This document shows positions 52,680-61,456 of a DNA stretch of 64,000 bases, piece by piece. The stretch covers positions 62,001 through 126,000 of the forward strand of contig JBILGU010000006.1 of assembly GCA_044350805.1 (NCBI GenBank), written 5' to 3'. This DNA comes from UBA6136 sp044350805. Its GTDB lineage: Bacteria > Pseudomonadota > Gammaproteobacteria > Methylococcales > Methylococcaceae. Every line of letters begins with the position of its first letter. Position 1 is the first letter of the stretch. The translations under genes and the position numbers were made by a program. The notes beneath the pieces were generated by a model, which was not told where the DNA came from, searched no databases, and saw only the letters and a list, made by a program, of their open reading frames with translations.

Positions 52680-54329
52680 TTAGTTGTCCAAGCTAACTCT
52701 GATTTCCTTTTCATCGCTCCAATGGTTGAGTACGATTTCCAGGTGCTGAATGAAAAGTCGGAACATCTGATCATTGCTTTCGATCTCTTCCCGTTCGAAA
52801 GTAAGAAAATAGATAATAAAGCCAGGGGTAATGCCGGTGCTGTCCAGGGTGCGAAATTCATAGCGTGCGCTTTTAAAAGCAGCGTAAACCGAGCGGTAGG
52901 GACCATCGGTAATGGTGCCCATCAGTTGCATGATCGACTTGATATCTTCCGTGCTGAAGAATCGTTTGTGTGAGATCTGCAGGATATCCAGGAGGGCTTC
53001 GCTTGTCTGGGACAGGTCGGGCTGGCTCACCCGACTCATCGGGAGAAATGCCCACTCCCAGCTCACTCCAAGGATATTGAACGCGTAGGGCCTGAATTCG
53101 GCTTCACTGTCGCGATACTCTTCGAAATTTGGTTGATGCCACACAGCTTCAACGACGATTTGAACAGGTTCCTCGAATGCCCCTGGATAATGAGTGATCA
53201 AATTGCTAAAGAAGCGCCCTCGTTGCTCTATGACCCGCGATTCGATTTCATAACAGGGCGATAATCGGGCAATCACCCCTGGAAAGAGCGGTGTCATGCC
53301 ATCCTTGTCTAGCTGATAGACGCCCAAATGTTTGCAAAGCTCGAAACCCGCATCCTCCTGCCCTGACATGATCGTGTGCTGCGTGATGGTGCCATCAACC
53401 CAAGTCGGACGCGCCGGCATTTGGCGGAGGTTAATGATCGGGACACAGTTGAGCTTAAAGATGTCCTTGTTTGCAATGATCCGCTTTGGCCAGGGTTCGC
53501 TGAAATTAAACTCAAGGCTAAATGAAAAGATCGGTTCATCGACCTTGGGAAGCGCCAGATGAATGAAAAGTTCCTGTCGAGGATCCTTGAAAAAAAGCCG
53601 TTCTATCTCGATTGGGTGGAGGGGCTCATTTTGATCGATCCCTTCCTTCATTCCAGCTGAGCCGTAGATCGGGAGATCCATCTCTTGCCAATCGGATCGA
53701 TCATAATCGTGGGCTGATGTTGCGGGTCCAAAGTGGACCCGGACACTCGTCAGGTACTCCTTGATGTAGGTCAGAAGTCCAAACGATGAGCGAACGTCGC
53801 CGATGTAGTCGATCAGAAGGCTCAAGGGATCAGGGCGGTTATGGAGCGGATGCTTGCAGACAAAGTGGAGCAAAAGTGTGCTGCCTATGATGTTGCCTGG
53901 GAGTACCTTGATTGAGCGGAGGGTGATCGGATAAAGCGTCAGGGAGTGGCGTGTTTGCCAGAAGAACTCCTTACCTTCCGGCGTTCGCATAATGAAATCC
54001 GTGCCTTTATCGATGGTAACAGGATCGGTGAGAAGGCCTGAAACACTGCCTGACAGGATTCCGGAACTTGGAGTCGGGGTCAGAAGGTACGGAAAAAGCT
54101 GTTGATAAAGACGGTAGCGGTAACTCTGAACGTTTCTAATGACAGAGTCATGGATTCGCGCAGAGAAGAATCCAATGGACTCAAGGAGACGATTGACGTC
54201 CGGATCTTCGCTCGACATTTCGGAGCGAAGTCCCGAGAATTTGTGGTCTGTGTGGTAGTTCAGAACGAACTCATTCAGCGCGTGCATTTCGTCGAGGTAG
54301 CCGCGAAAGAGTTGGTCGTTTCTGCTCAT
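52680..54329 (-). CDS. tssF: T6SS baseplate protein TssF
   Basis: This 549-residue protein begins with GYLDEMHALNEFVLNYH, then EDPDVNRLLESIGFFSARIH and LYQQLFPYLLTPTPSSGIL. These match the conserved TssF (VasA/ImpG, DUF879) opening. Later FARPxxP-type blocks appear as RQMPARPTWVDG, and WEWAFLPMSR occurs near 430. TssF is the major wedge protein and holds TssG and the sheath. The gap to the beta-helix gene upstream is one base. The family is usually near 590 residues, so the length is slightly short. Confidence 0.87.
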   Translation of the reverse strand: MSRNDQLFRGYLDEMHALNEFVLNYHTDHKFSGLRSEMSSEDPDVNRLLESIGFFSARIHDSVIRNVQSYRYRLYQQLFPYLLTPTPSSGILSGSVSGLLTDPVTIDKGTDFIMRTPEGKEFFWQTRHSLTLYPITLRSIKVLPGNIIGSTLLLHFVCKHPLHNRPDPLSLLIDYIGDVRSSFGLLTYIKEYLTSVRVHFGPATSAHDYDRSDWQEMDLPIYGSAGMKEGIDQNEPLHPIEIERLFFKDPRQELFIHLALPKVDEPIFSFSLEFNFSEPWPKRIIANKDIFKLNCVPIINLRQMPARPTWVDGTITQHTIMSGQEDAGFELCKHLGVYQLDKDGMTPLFPGVIARLSPCYEIESRVIEQRGRFFSNLITHYPGAFEEPVQIVVEAVWHQPNFEEYRDSEAEFRPYAFNILGVSWEWAFLPMSRVSQPDLSQTSEALLDILQISHKRFFSTEDIKSIMQLMGTITDGPYRSVYAAFKSARYEFRTLDSTGITPGFIIYFLTFEREEIESNDQMFRLFIQHLEIVLNHWSDEKEIRVSLDN

Positions 54330-54330
54330 C

Positions 54331-54927
54331 TTAGGGTCCCAGGGCTACGGTTGCGGCTTGAACTGCGGCCGATGTTCCCTTGATGGTGGTCGTCACGCCC
54401 TGAACCGTCATCGCCAAATCGGCCTTCACGGTGCATGAGGCGCCAGAGACTGATACAGACTGAGTGCCAGTGACGCTGACTGAGGCGCCTTTAAGTGTGG
54501 CTGTGGTAGAACCATTGACCGTGACACTGGGCGCTGTCAGGCTGGCACTTTGAGTTCCCTTTGCCGTCAGCGTTGATCCCGACAAGGTCAGACCTTGAGT
54601 CGCCCCAAGACTCACCGTCTGGCTACCGGTCATGGTCATTGCCTTGGATGAGGTAATGCTGAATACGCCAGTGGAGGCCAGCGTTGTCCCGGTCGACGAA
54701 GAGGTATTGATTTGTTTGGCAGTCAGCGCAAAGGTATTGCAACTGATCGATACACTTTCCGAGTTTTGTGTGATCGTCGAGGTATTCGAGGAGTCCTTAA
54801 CCGTAATCGTAACGGTTGTCCCATTCATCACAATGGTTTGCGTCGGGGAATTCTGAGCGCCCGTAACCGTCAGGGTAATCCCGCTCGTCTTATTTAACTG
54901 AACGGCGCAGGTCAAGGTCGAGGTCAT
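54331..54927 (-). CDS. Stand-alone beta-helix spike protein (VgrG C-terminal-like)
   Basis: This 198-residue protein is about 39 percent Ser plus Thr by my count. It has a repeat of roughly 8 residues (TLSGSTLTAKGTQSASL, SVTVNGSTTATLKGASVSV, TGTQSVSVSGAS). The pattern matches the triple-stranded beta-helix at the end of VgrG proteins, which forms the needle on which PAAR tips sit. It is a separate gene here, overlapping the VgrG-like hub gene by 4 bases, with no trafficking signal. It could act as needle or adaptor between hub and DUF4280 tip. Confidence 0.65.
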   Translation of the reverse strand: MTSTLTCAVQLNKTSGITLTVTGAQNSPTQTIVMNGTTVTITVKDSSNTSTITQNSESVSISCNTFALTAKQINTSSSTGTTLASTGVFSITSSKAMTMTGSQTVSLGATQGLTLSGSTLTAKGTQSASLTAPSVTVNGSTTATLKGASVSVTGTQSVSVSGASCTVKADLAMTVQGVTTTIKGTSAAVQAATVALGP

Positions 54928-56594
54928 GACGAAGAGGTCTGCTCAGTCTGCAACAAGATGAAACCCTCACCGATTGTAATGGTTTCCGTATCGGTGCTGA
55001 GAACCCGGTTGATCTCCAGTTGTGGCTGATTGTTGGAATAGCTATGCGTGATGGTGGTGCAACTGGTTTCCGATTGCCCCATGACGATCACATTTCCCTG
55101 GCTGGTAAGGGCTGGGGTGGCATTGGTTCGCCAGTCGATGTAGCTCAAAATGTCGGCCGTATTCAGGCCAAGGGAAACCAAAATTTGCTCATTTCGATAG
55201 GGTGGAAAATAAAATTGTCCGTTCATGTTAACGGGCATGTAGGGCACTTGGATTTGTACGTTGCTCCATACGGGAATCTGGACGGTATAAAAATTGACCG
55301 TACTTCCAGAGGGGGTTGCGTAGGAGTAGGTAAGATTCGTGGTTGAGCCTTGAGTCGAACAAACCGTACCCTGTACCTCAACGGGATAGACAGGCATCTG
55401 ATAGTCGGGCAGCATCGACAACGTCGTGCTTGACGTGCACGCGCCGACTTGAAGGCTGGCCTTATACCCGGCATAACTGTTGCCGTAGTTGTTAGTTTCA
55501 GCGCCATTGATCAGCTGACTGCAGGAAAAGTCGACAGAGGTAATGCGTAATGTCTGGCCCGAGAGCGCGGAGGATGAGCTGATATTGTTCGAACTGCTAG
55601 TGAACTGGACGACATTCCAGGGGACCAACATCGTTGTTGGCGTTGTCAGGTAATCCCAGGAAATTTCCATAGGTTGGCCCTGAAAACGATTCGTCTGAAG
55701 CGTTGTATATGAAGTGAAATTGTTGGCTATCGGTTGAATCGTCGTGTAGCAGGTGGCGAGTGGTGCGGCCGCATTCGTATTGCTGACACTTTTGGTGCTC
55801 GATCCACTGGCCGTTGCATTGTAAATGGTTAGCGTCGATAGTTTGGGCTCTGCGGGCTTGATCCAAAAGGTTCCAATGGTTAGTGCAGAAAGGCTTGTTG
55901 TGGTCGATGCAGCAGGGAGAGTGGTGACCAGATTGTATTGGCTATTGGAGTAGTTGTAATAGTAGTAACCATTATTGGTATCGACAAGCCACATGAGCCA
56001 GTCGAAAAAGCTCGCTGTAGGATTGCGTGATGCACTGGCGCCGCTGTTTACAAAGATCTGAAGTTGCGATGTAGTCAGAACAGTCCAGTTGATGTTCAAG
56101 GTTACGCTTGACGGTTTTTGCGCATTGATGATGGTTTGATAGGTGCTATTCGCGTAGAGCCCTTGGAAATAATGTTGTTTCCAATAGAAGTGAGCGCTAT
56201 CTTCGAATCGCACAAAGTAGCGCCTGTAGAAGACCGGGTTACTGCTGACGATGGTTGAAGCTTGCTGGTTTCCGGCAATTTCGATGAATCGTCGTTCAGA
56301 GACCATACCCTTTAAGCTGAGGGGCACACAGGTCGATTGGTCGACCCCTTCGTTTCCCGTCACCACGGTCAGCGCTATCGGAATGGGTGCGCTCGCCTGA
56401 AATGCGGTTAAAAGACCATCTGTGCTGGGGTAGGCCATGACTAAAAATGTCATGGATCCGTCAAATCCCCAAGGTCTTAAATGAACATCCAGATCCAGAA
56501 CATTCGAACCTGCAATGGCATAGCTGCCGCTACTCAACGTGAGTGTTGCGGTAATGAGCAGCGTATCCTCATAAATTACTGGGCTACGATCCAT
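54924..56594 (-). CDS. VgrG-like spike hub protein (divergent TssI)
   Basis: This 556-residue, Ser/Thr-rich protein shows no standard VgrG motif at its N-terminus. Residues 425-550 look like an OB-fold domain: MPVYPVEVQGTVCSTQG, then GQFYFPPYRNEQILVSLGLN, TPALTSQGNVIVMGQSE and IGEGFILLQTE near the end. This recalls the gp5-like region of VgrG, where a Gly-rich fluid path is followed by the beta-helix. Here the helix is the next gene. It overlaps tssE by 19 bases. I infer a hub role from position and these motifs; a large effector is an alternative. Confidence 0.55.
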   Translation of the reverse strand: MDRSPVIYEDTLLITATLTLSSGSYAIAGSNVLDLDVHLRPWGFDGSMTFLVMAYPSTDGLLTAFQASAPIPIALTVVTGNEGVDQSTCVPLSLKGMVSERRFIEIAGNQQASTIVSSNPVFYRRYFVRFEDSAHFYWKQHYFQGLYANSTYQTIINAQKPSSVTLNINWTVLTTSQLQIFVNSGASASRNPTASFFDWLMWLVDTNNGYYYYNYSNSQYNLVTTLPAASTTTSLSALTIGTFWIKPAEPKLSTLTIYNATASGSSTKSVSNTNAAAPLATCYTTIQPIANNFTSYTTLQTNRFQGQPMEISWDYLTTPTTMLVPWNVVQFTSSSNNISSSSALSGQTLRITSVDFSCSQLINGAETNNYGNSYAGYKASLQVGACTSSTTLSMLPDYQMPVYPVEVQGTVCSTQGSTTNLTYSYATPSGSTVNFYTVQIPVWSNVQIQVPYMPVNMNGQFYFPPYRNEQILVSLGLNTADILSYIDWRTNATPALTSQGNVIVMGQSETSCTTITHSYSNNQPQLEINRVLSTDTETITIGEGFILLQTEQTSSS

Positions 56595-56944
56595 TTCTCT
56601 AGCCCTTGGTCATTGAAGACGCGGATTTTAAGCGGGGCATCCATGAACCTGATTTCCAACAGCATTTGTATGCGTGACAGCGTGACTGATGGCAGATCCG
56701 TAATTTTAACAACCTCAATTTGGGGGTAATAGGTCGAAAGGTTGCGGATCAGCTCTGTCTTGATGAATTCGGAGATCATGGCTTGATCGGTATAGTGGGA
56801 GCAGTCGGCAATTCCAAATTCGGGGTCAAAGGAACTGTAACCCTTGTGGCTATTGAGAATGTTGGAAATGTCCTGCAACACGCGGTCGTTAATGGCGTTT
56901 TTGTTCTGGGTCGCAGTGAGTCCGAATTTGCGGAGCAGGCCCAT
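56576..56944 (-). CDS. tssE: T6SS baseplate protein TssE (gp25-like)
   Basis: The ATG at 56944, overlapping the tssK stop (TAATG), gives about 122 residues starting MGLLRKFGL. The family pattern is present in NDRVLQDISNILNSHKGYSS near residue 20, FGIADCSHY, and IKTELIRNLSTYYPQI. TssE starts sheath polymerisation, like T4 gp25. The frame is also open to 56971, but that would intrude on tssK. Confidence 0.85.
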   Translation of the reverse strand: MGLLRKFGLTATQNKNAINDRVLQDISNILNSHKGYSSFDPEFGIADCSHYTDQAMISEFIKTELIRNLSTYYPQIEVVKITDLPSVTLSRIQMLLEIRFMDAPLKIRVFNDQGLEKWIVAQ

Positions 56945-58179
56945 TACCCGTGACTCCAGTAGAGGAAACACTTGACCTCTGAAAATCGCTGTTCAGATAG
57001 GAACGCGAGAGAGCGCTCATTGAGCGCCTCAACCCACTCATCACTTTTTTGAATTTCCCAAATTTCGACTTCTGGGCCGAAATAATGCTGGAAAAGGGGG
57101 CGATCGATACGGCGCGTCGTGACCCCCTGGAGAAAATACTTATGGACGATGGGCAAGCGCGTCGCCGACGCAATCTTAACGCCTGCCAGGGTCACCTGGA
57201 ACTCGGTAGAGGGTTTTTGAATCAGGACAAACCAGTTGGAAGCATTGGCGCAGGCATCACTGAGGTCTACCTGATAGACGCCTCCGGTCAGCTTGAATTC
57301 GGCCATTGGGATGGATTCCCGATCACGTTCTAACATGATCAGGACGGCTCGAAGCGGATCGAGCAAGCAGGTCTTGAGATTCATGTGCTGGTAGATCCGC
57401 CCGACCTCGAGAGGCTCTTGATTTTGATAGGCGGCGATTTCGAGTTGCAAACGCTCAAGCCGGGTGACCAGCTCATAGGGATGCATGGGAACCTCGCTGC
57501 AAAGGTTCGATAAGAAGTGTAAAAAAAATCTTACCTCGATCAGCGCACGTCTTGCCCGGATCAGATTTTCACCGGAAAGCTGCAAGTCAGCCAAGGTTTC
57601 AATTAAGGACTTTTTGTACTTTTCAAGGTTTTTTGCGAGCTTGTCGATATCCTTGCGAAGAAAGCCCGGGGTTCCAACGAGGAGGAGTGGGGGCACAAAA
57701 TCTTCATCTATGGACCAATATCCGTTGATGTCACATTCAAACTCGGCGACAGGGAGGTACTCGAGTGTTCCCTCAATCTCCTCGTCGGAGGACAGGACAA
57801 GCCGCCATTTCCAGACGGGGAGTTCTGTTGACTGGAGTAATTCGGTTCCAGGTCTCAATCGTTCCGGCGGCAAAAGATGAATGAAGATCTTTTGTTTGGT
57901 CTTGCCGGCAGCGTTGAGGTTGATCGTATTGACCGTTGCGTTTTCCCCGATCGCAAGAAGTGAACCGGAGCGCATGATGATGACACCGGACTCAATCGTC
58001 AGTAATCCGTCTGATCCAAGTGCATTTCCGAATTTAATTCTGCTGAATCCGTAGGCGGGAAGTTCAGTGAGTGCGCTGCGAACCGCGATATGACTGAGGA
58101 TTGAATCTTCAAGGCGGCGTAAGTGATCCGGCAGAAGAGTTTGCCCAACGGTCCAAAGAACCCTAGGTTCGCATCGCAT
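56944..58179 (-). CDS. tssK: T6SS baseplate protein TssK
   Basis: This 411-residue protein begins MRCEPRVLWTVGQTLLPDHL, followed by AVRSALTELPAYGFSRIKFG; TssK proteins share the LLPQHL-type N-terminus. A FLHFLSNLCSEVPMHPYELV helix and LYWSHG end are further features. TssK joins the baseplate wedge to TssL and TssM. It lies 21 bases after tssC. Confidence 0.83.
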   Translation of the reverse strand: MRCEPRVLWTVGQTLLPDHLRRLEDSILSHIAVRSALTELPAYGFSRIKFGNALGSDGLLTIESGVIIMRSGSLLAIGENATVNTINLNAAGKTKQKIFIHLLPPERLRPGTELLQSTELPVWKWRLVLSSDEEIEGTLEYLPVAEFECDINGYWSIDEDFVPPLLLVGTPGFLRKDIDKLAKNLEKYKKSLIETLADLQLSGENLIRARRALIEVRFFLHFLSNLCSEVPMHPYELVTRLERLQLEIAAYQNQEPLEVGRIYQHMNLKTCLLDPLRAVLIMLERDRESIPMAEFKLTGGVYQVDLSDACANASNWFVLIQKPSTEFQVTLAGVKIASATRLPIVHKYFLQGVTTRRIDRPLFQHYFGPEVEIWEIQKSDEWVEALNERSLAFLSEQRFSEVKCFLYWSHG

Positions 58180-58200
58180 AGGTTATATCAAGCTTAACAA

Positions 58201-59709
58201 TTAAAGACGGGCATCTAAGCGGAGTTCGACGTCCATGCCTTCAAATTGGATATGGGGTAGAACACCCATCTTACAGTCATACCAACCAATTTGCCCGGGT
58301 CTTTCGACCACCTCTACACTAGCCGCTTTGAAGGGATAGTTCTGCAGGGTCAAGTCATCGGGGTTTACGATCGTCGTGATGTATTGGTTAATCCAGCGAT
58401 CCAGCGTTGCCTGAATATAGGATGCATCCGCGGAGCTACCAATATTGTCACGCATGATGCACTTGACGTAGTGCGCAATCCGTGTGATCGACATGGTATA
58501 GGACAGGTTCGTCACCAATTGGGCATTCTCATTGTCCTTTGGATCCTGGAATTCCTTGGCTTTTTTCAGCGATTGCACGCTAAAGAAGCAGGCATCCCCA
58601 GTTCCCTTGCGGTAGACCAATGGCATGAACCCGCTGTTGGCATATTCCAGCTCGCGAAAGTCTGGAATGACCATCTCGACAGGCAACTTGATTTCGTCCT
58701 CGCCACGAAGATTGAAGCTATGAACCGGAAGTCCGGTCACCAAGCCGCCGCCCTTGGGACCGCGGAGGTATTGGCACCATCCCGTGTTGGTGAATGACTT
58801 CACCATGTTCTTGGCCATCAGGATTGCGGCATTGCCCCAAAGGTATTCTCCATCGATATCTCCGCGAACGTTTTCCTTAAACTCAAAGCCACCGCCAACC
58901 GGGTTTGTCACCGGGTCATAGGGCAATCTGAGTATGTAGCGGGGGAGGGTGAGGCCGAGATAGGAGGCTTCCTCGCTCATCCGCAGGGCGTTCCATGAGC
59001 TGAACGTTGGACGGTTCATCATGCCCTCGAGATCCTTCACCGCTGCCAGTTCGGTAATGCTATTGCATCCAAAGAACTCAGGTGAAACAGAGGAAATAAA
59101 GGGGGCGTGGCTTGCGGCGGCCACTTTGGACATAATTTTGAGCCAGAACTCGTCTGTCGGATTATGTTTGAATTCATAGAGGCCAATGATGCCGCCATAG
59201 GGCTTGCCGCCGTATTGATCATACTCGGCGATATACAGTTTCTTGAATAAGGCGCTGCCTGTAATGTCAACTGCATTGCTGTCAAAGTCTTGAAGCAACT
59301 CATCCTTTGAGACATCGAGAATATCGATCATGACATTCGCGCGGAAATTGGTTGAACGGATGAGGTCATCCAATCCACGCCAATTAGATTCCAATGCCTG
59401 GAAGCTTGGGTGATGCAGAACTTCATTCACCTGCTCTGCAACGATCTGGTCAATACGGCCAATGACGCTCAGAACGGCCGCTTTATCGAATTTGTTGGCG
59501 TTGCTCGTGTCAATGTTAAGCAACATCGCTGCAAGGCCGGATAAGAACCGGTCCTCTTCCGATAGATTCCCCGCTTCACGTTCCAAGCCTTCCTTGATTG
59601 CGGGGACTGGCGCTTCGACTTCAGCGTTGAGTCGCATGCTCGAAAGAAACCGTTTGAGATCGATTACCTCCGAAGTGGCCTCAGCGGTTTGTGTGGATTC
59701 CTCTGCCAT
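58201..59709 (-). CDS. tssC: T6SS sheath protein TssC
   Basis: This 502-residue protein forms, with TssB, the contractile sheath. Conserved TssC blocks are visible: EVLHHPSFQALESNWRGLDD near residue 100, EYDQYGGKPYGGIIGLYEF near 165, AASHAPFISSVSPEFFG, LTLPRYILRLPY, and GEYLWGNAAILMAK near 285. WCQYLRGPKGGGLVTGLP and the C-terminal PGQIGWYDCKMGVLPHIQFE are also typical. Length is normal. An 82-base gap separates it from tssB. Confidence 0.95.
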   Translation of the reverse strand: MAEESTQTAEATSEVIDLKRFLSSMRLNAEVEAPVPAIKEGLEREAGNLSEEDRFLSGLAAMLLNIDTSNANKFDKAAVLSVIGRIDQIVAEQVNEVLHHPSFQALESNWRGLDDLIRSTNFRANVMIDILDVSKDELLQDFDSNAVDITGSALFKKLYIAEYDQYGGKPYGGIIGLYEFKHNPTDEFWLKIMSKVAAASHAPFISSVSPEFFGCNSITELAAVKDLEGMMNRPTFSSWNALRMSEEASYLGLTLPRYILRLPYDPVTNPVGGGFEFKENVRGDIDGEYLWGNAAILMAKNMVKSFTNTGWCQYLRGPKGGGLVTGLPVHSFNLRGEDEIKLPVEMVIPDFRELEYANSGFMPLVYRKGTGDACFFSVQSLKKAKEFQDPKDNENAQLVTNLSYTMSITRIAHYVKCIMRDNIGSSADASYIQATLDRWINQYITTIVNPDDLTLQNYPFKAASVEVVERPGQIGWYDCKMGVLPHIQFEGMDVELRLDARL

Positions 59710-59791
59710 GATTCAACCTCTGTTGATGTCTTTATATAGGGTTTGATGACTGCATCGTTTCTTCAAGAAAAGCAAGCTGCCTTTGAGATCA

Positions 59792-60325
59792 CTATTCTGA
59801 AGGTTCTGCCGGATTGGATTCAGGAAGCTTCAGTCCCTCGAAGGCTTTAAGGTCAGCCAGAACCTTTTCGAGCTGTTCAGGCTTGGACATCAGTTCATCC
59901 AATAGTTTGCGGAACTCTTTTCTGTTATCTACATTCGAGATACTCTCTTCAAGCAGGCGCTTGAGCAGGAGAAGCGCATCAACTTTGGGGATTTGTTTTG
60001 CAATCGCATCCGGTTTCAGGGACTTCATGGAGTCAATATTGAGGCTGACATCCATATCATCACCGTTTGCAGGATCAACACGGTTAGGAACCGCAATCTT
60101 AAGACTGATGCCCATTTCCTTCATGACATCATCGGTATTGGTGCCATTCATTGAGTGGGATAAACGCTCTTCAAGGTCCTTTTGGCAGTCTGTGGAGGTG
60201 CCAGAGGAAAAGTCACCCGTGACCATGAGACGCATCGGAAGAGTAATATCGGCGGGTGCGCCATTAACCTCAGTCTTGTAGCGAAGGGTCAGACGCGATT
60301 TTGGAACTTCATCTTGTACGGCCAT
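59792..60325 (-). CDS. tssB: T6SS sheath protein TssB
   Basis: This 177-residue protein begins MAVQDEVPKSRLTLRYKTEV and has the conserved MRLMVTGDFSSGTS beta-strand, then RVDPANGDDMDVSLNIDSMK. The helical C-terminal half includes VDALLLLKRLLEE and ISNVDNRKEFRKLLDELMS. This is the TssB (VipA) layout, which pairs with TssC in the sheath. It has a good ribosome site (AGAGGTAGAAAAA) and follows a structured 132-base gap. Confidence 0.92.
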   Translation of the reverse strand: MAVQDEVPKSRLTLRYKTEVNGAPADITLPMRLMVTGDFSSGTSTDCQKDLEERLSHSMNGTNTDDVMKEMGISLKIAVPNRVDPANGDDMDVSLNIDSMKSLKPDAIAKQIPKVDALLLLKRLLEESISNVDNRKEFRKLLDELMSKPEQLEKVLADLKAFEGLKLPESNPAEPSE

Positions 60326-60352
60326 TTTTTCTACCTCTATTAACTGAAGATG

Positions 60353-60434
60353 GCTACACCAGTGGGGTGCAGCCTGAACGAGGAAAGGCTGCCGGTTGCA
60401 TCCTGTTCATAAATTATGAAAGGAAACAACCGGC
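60353..60434 (-). promoter_or_regulatory. Long intercistronic hairpins between the Hcp-like gene and tssB
   Basis: GCCGGTTG (60391-60398) and CAACCGGC (60427-60434) enclose TCCT/AGGA and TTCATAA/TTATGAA pairs, giving a stem of about 19 bp with only small bulges and a one-base loop. A second hairpin (GGCT..CACC / GGTG..AGCC, 60353-60375) follows toward tssB. There is no clear U-run. The structure could protect the upstream mRNA or cause partial termination, allowing more of the first protein than of the sheath. Confidence 0.65.
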
Positions 60435-60457
60435 GCTTCATTAGGACGGATTTACGC

Positions 60458-61048
60458 TTACGCCGCACCCGGATTCGCAACGCCCCAAGTCGTAACGTTC
60501 TTGGCGGTATTCGATTGTTGCAGGTAGATCGCTTGCGTGGAGCCCGGGGTCGGCACAACCGACAGGTGAACCGGGAAAAGCAGTGGCTGATCAATCCCAT
60601 GGTAGGGGGTTACGTCACAATGAATGGCGAGTTCTGATCCGTGTTTGGCAATGACGCCCGTCAGAGTTGCTCCGTTTGTCCAATTGCAGGTGTAGTAGGT
60701 TTTTGCCGCTGGATCAAAGAAGTAGATGGTGTAGCCGATAACGATGTCGGTGTTGGAAAGCCCGAGATCGAGAAGGCCGGTCAGCGTAACCTGATTGGTG
60801 TTGCTAATCATGAAGCCGAAGTTAAGGGGTTGTGTCTGCCCCCCTTCATAGTGGTAATCGCTCATGATGCCGGTCACCGTCATTCCCGCCGTTTCACTGA
60901 CGTTGAGCGGGTTGACAACACCTTGAAGGTCCGCAGTAAGGGTCGCGGTACCGACGACCAAGGAGTTGATCACTCCACAGTAGGTCTGGACATCACGTTT
61001 GAAGTTCATCGCTTGTTCGGGCGAACAAGAATAGCTTTTTGCTGCCAT
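60458..61048 (-). CDS. First gene of the T6SS operon, candidate Hcp-like tube protein
   Basis: This 196-residue protein, with no signal peptide, starts behind an AGAGG site. It is beta-rich and polar (TATLTADLQGVV, GMTVTGIMSDYHY, NTNQVTLTGLLDLGLS, TIYFFDPAAKTYYTCN) and ends in a flexible tail. No standard Hcp signature is seen, but no other tube protein exists in the locus, and the gene leads the operon just before tssB and tssC. I infer an Hcp (TssD) role. A small secreted substrate is the alternative. Confidence 0.45.
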   Translation of the reverse strand: MAAKSYSCSPEQAMNFKRDVQTYCGVINSLVVGTATLTADLQGVVNPLNVSETAGMTVTGIMSDYHYEGGQTQPLNFGFMISNTNQVTLTGLLDLGLSNTDIVIGYTIYFFDPAAKTYYTCNWTNGATLTGVIAKHGSELAIHCDVTPYHGIDQPLLFPVHLSVVPTPGSTQAIYLQQSNTAKNVTTWGVANPGAA

Positions 61049-61456
61049 TTTAAATGCCTCTTTTTTTCGTTGATAGAAAGTATAAAACCCAAGGGGGCAC
61101 GCGAGACTGCTTGGTCATTGACGACCAACACTAAAGCCGAGCTGCCTCTAGGATATGCCTTATAGACAATTTTGCGCAAGGGTGTTCCGCCCTTGTCTGC
61201 CATTCTTTTGCTCAGCTGACCGAGCGAGGGTCTTTCAGAGGTCGAAACAACTTGCACGGCCTCTGAAAACTGCTGATTCAGCGTACACATCCGACTGCAG
61301 AGTAATATCCCAAAACATCCACTTGGTTTATCCCAGTTGAAGCTTGCACTACAACTGTGACAACCATGGTACGACTTTCTTGACGAGAAGAGATTCACTC
61401 CATACACGTTATAAATACCGCTAATTGAGACGACATTCATCTACAAGGAGCCAGTC
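61049..61456. promoter_or_regulatory. Divergent control region between the T6SS operon and a TPR-GT9 gene
   Basis: The 408 bases lie between two divergent starts. TTTCAGAGG (61233-61241) and CCTCTGAAA (61260-61268) form a perfect 9-bp inverted repeat with an 18-base spacer, a likely regulator-binding pair. TATAAA (61410-61415) is a possible -10 for the + gene, but no good -35 lies at normal distance. A - strand frame across most of the region does not look protein-like. Confidence 0.5.

Noticed and set aside
61380..61415. TTGACG and TATAAA as a sigma70 promoter for the TPR-GT9 gene
   Set aside because: The spacing is 24 bases, too long for a normal promoter.
61006..61440. 144-residue frame on the - strand upstream of the Hcp-like gene
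   Set aside because: It overlaps the start of the better-supported gene by 43 bases, covers the inverted repeat and probable promoters, and its composition, with scattered Cys/Trp and no regular pattern, is not protein-like.
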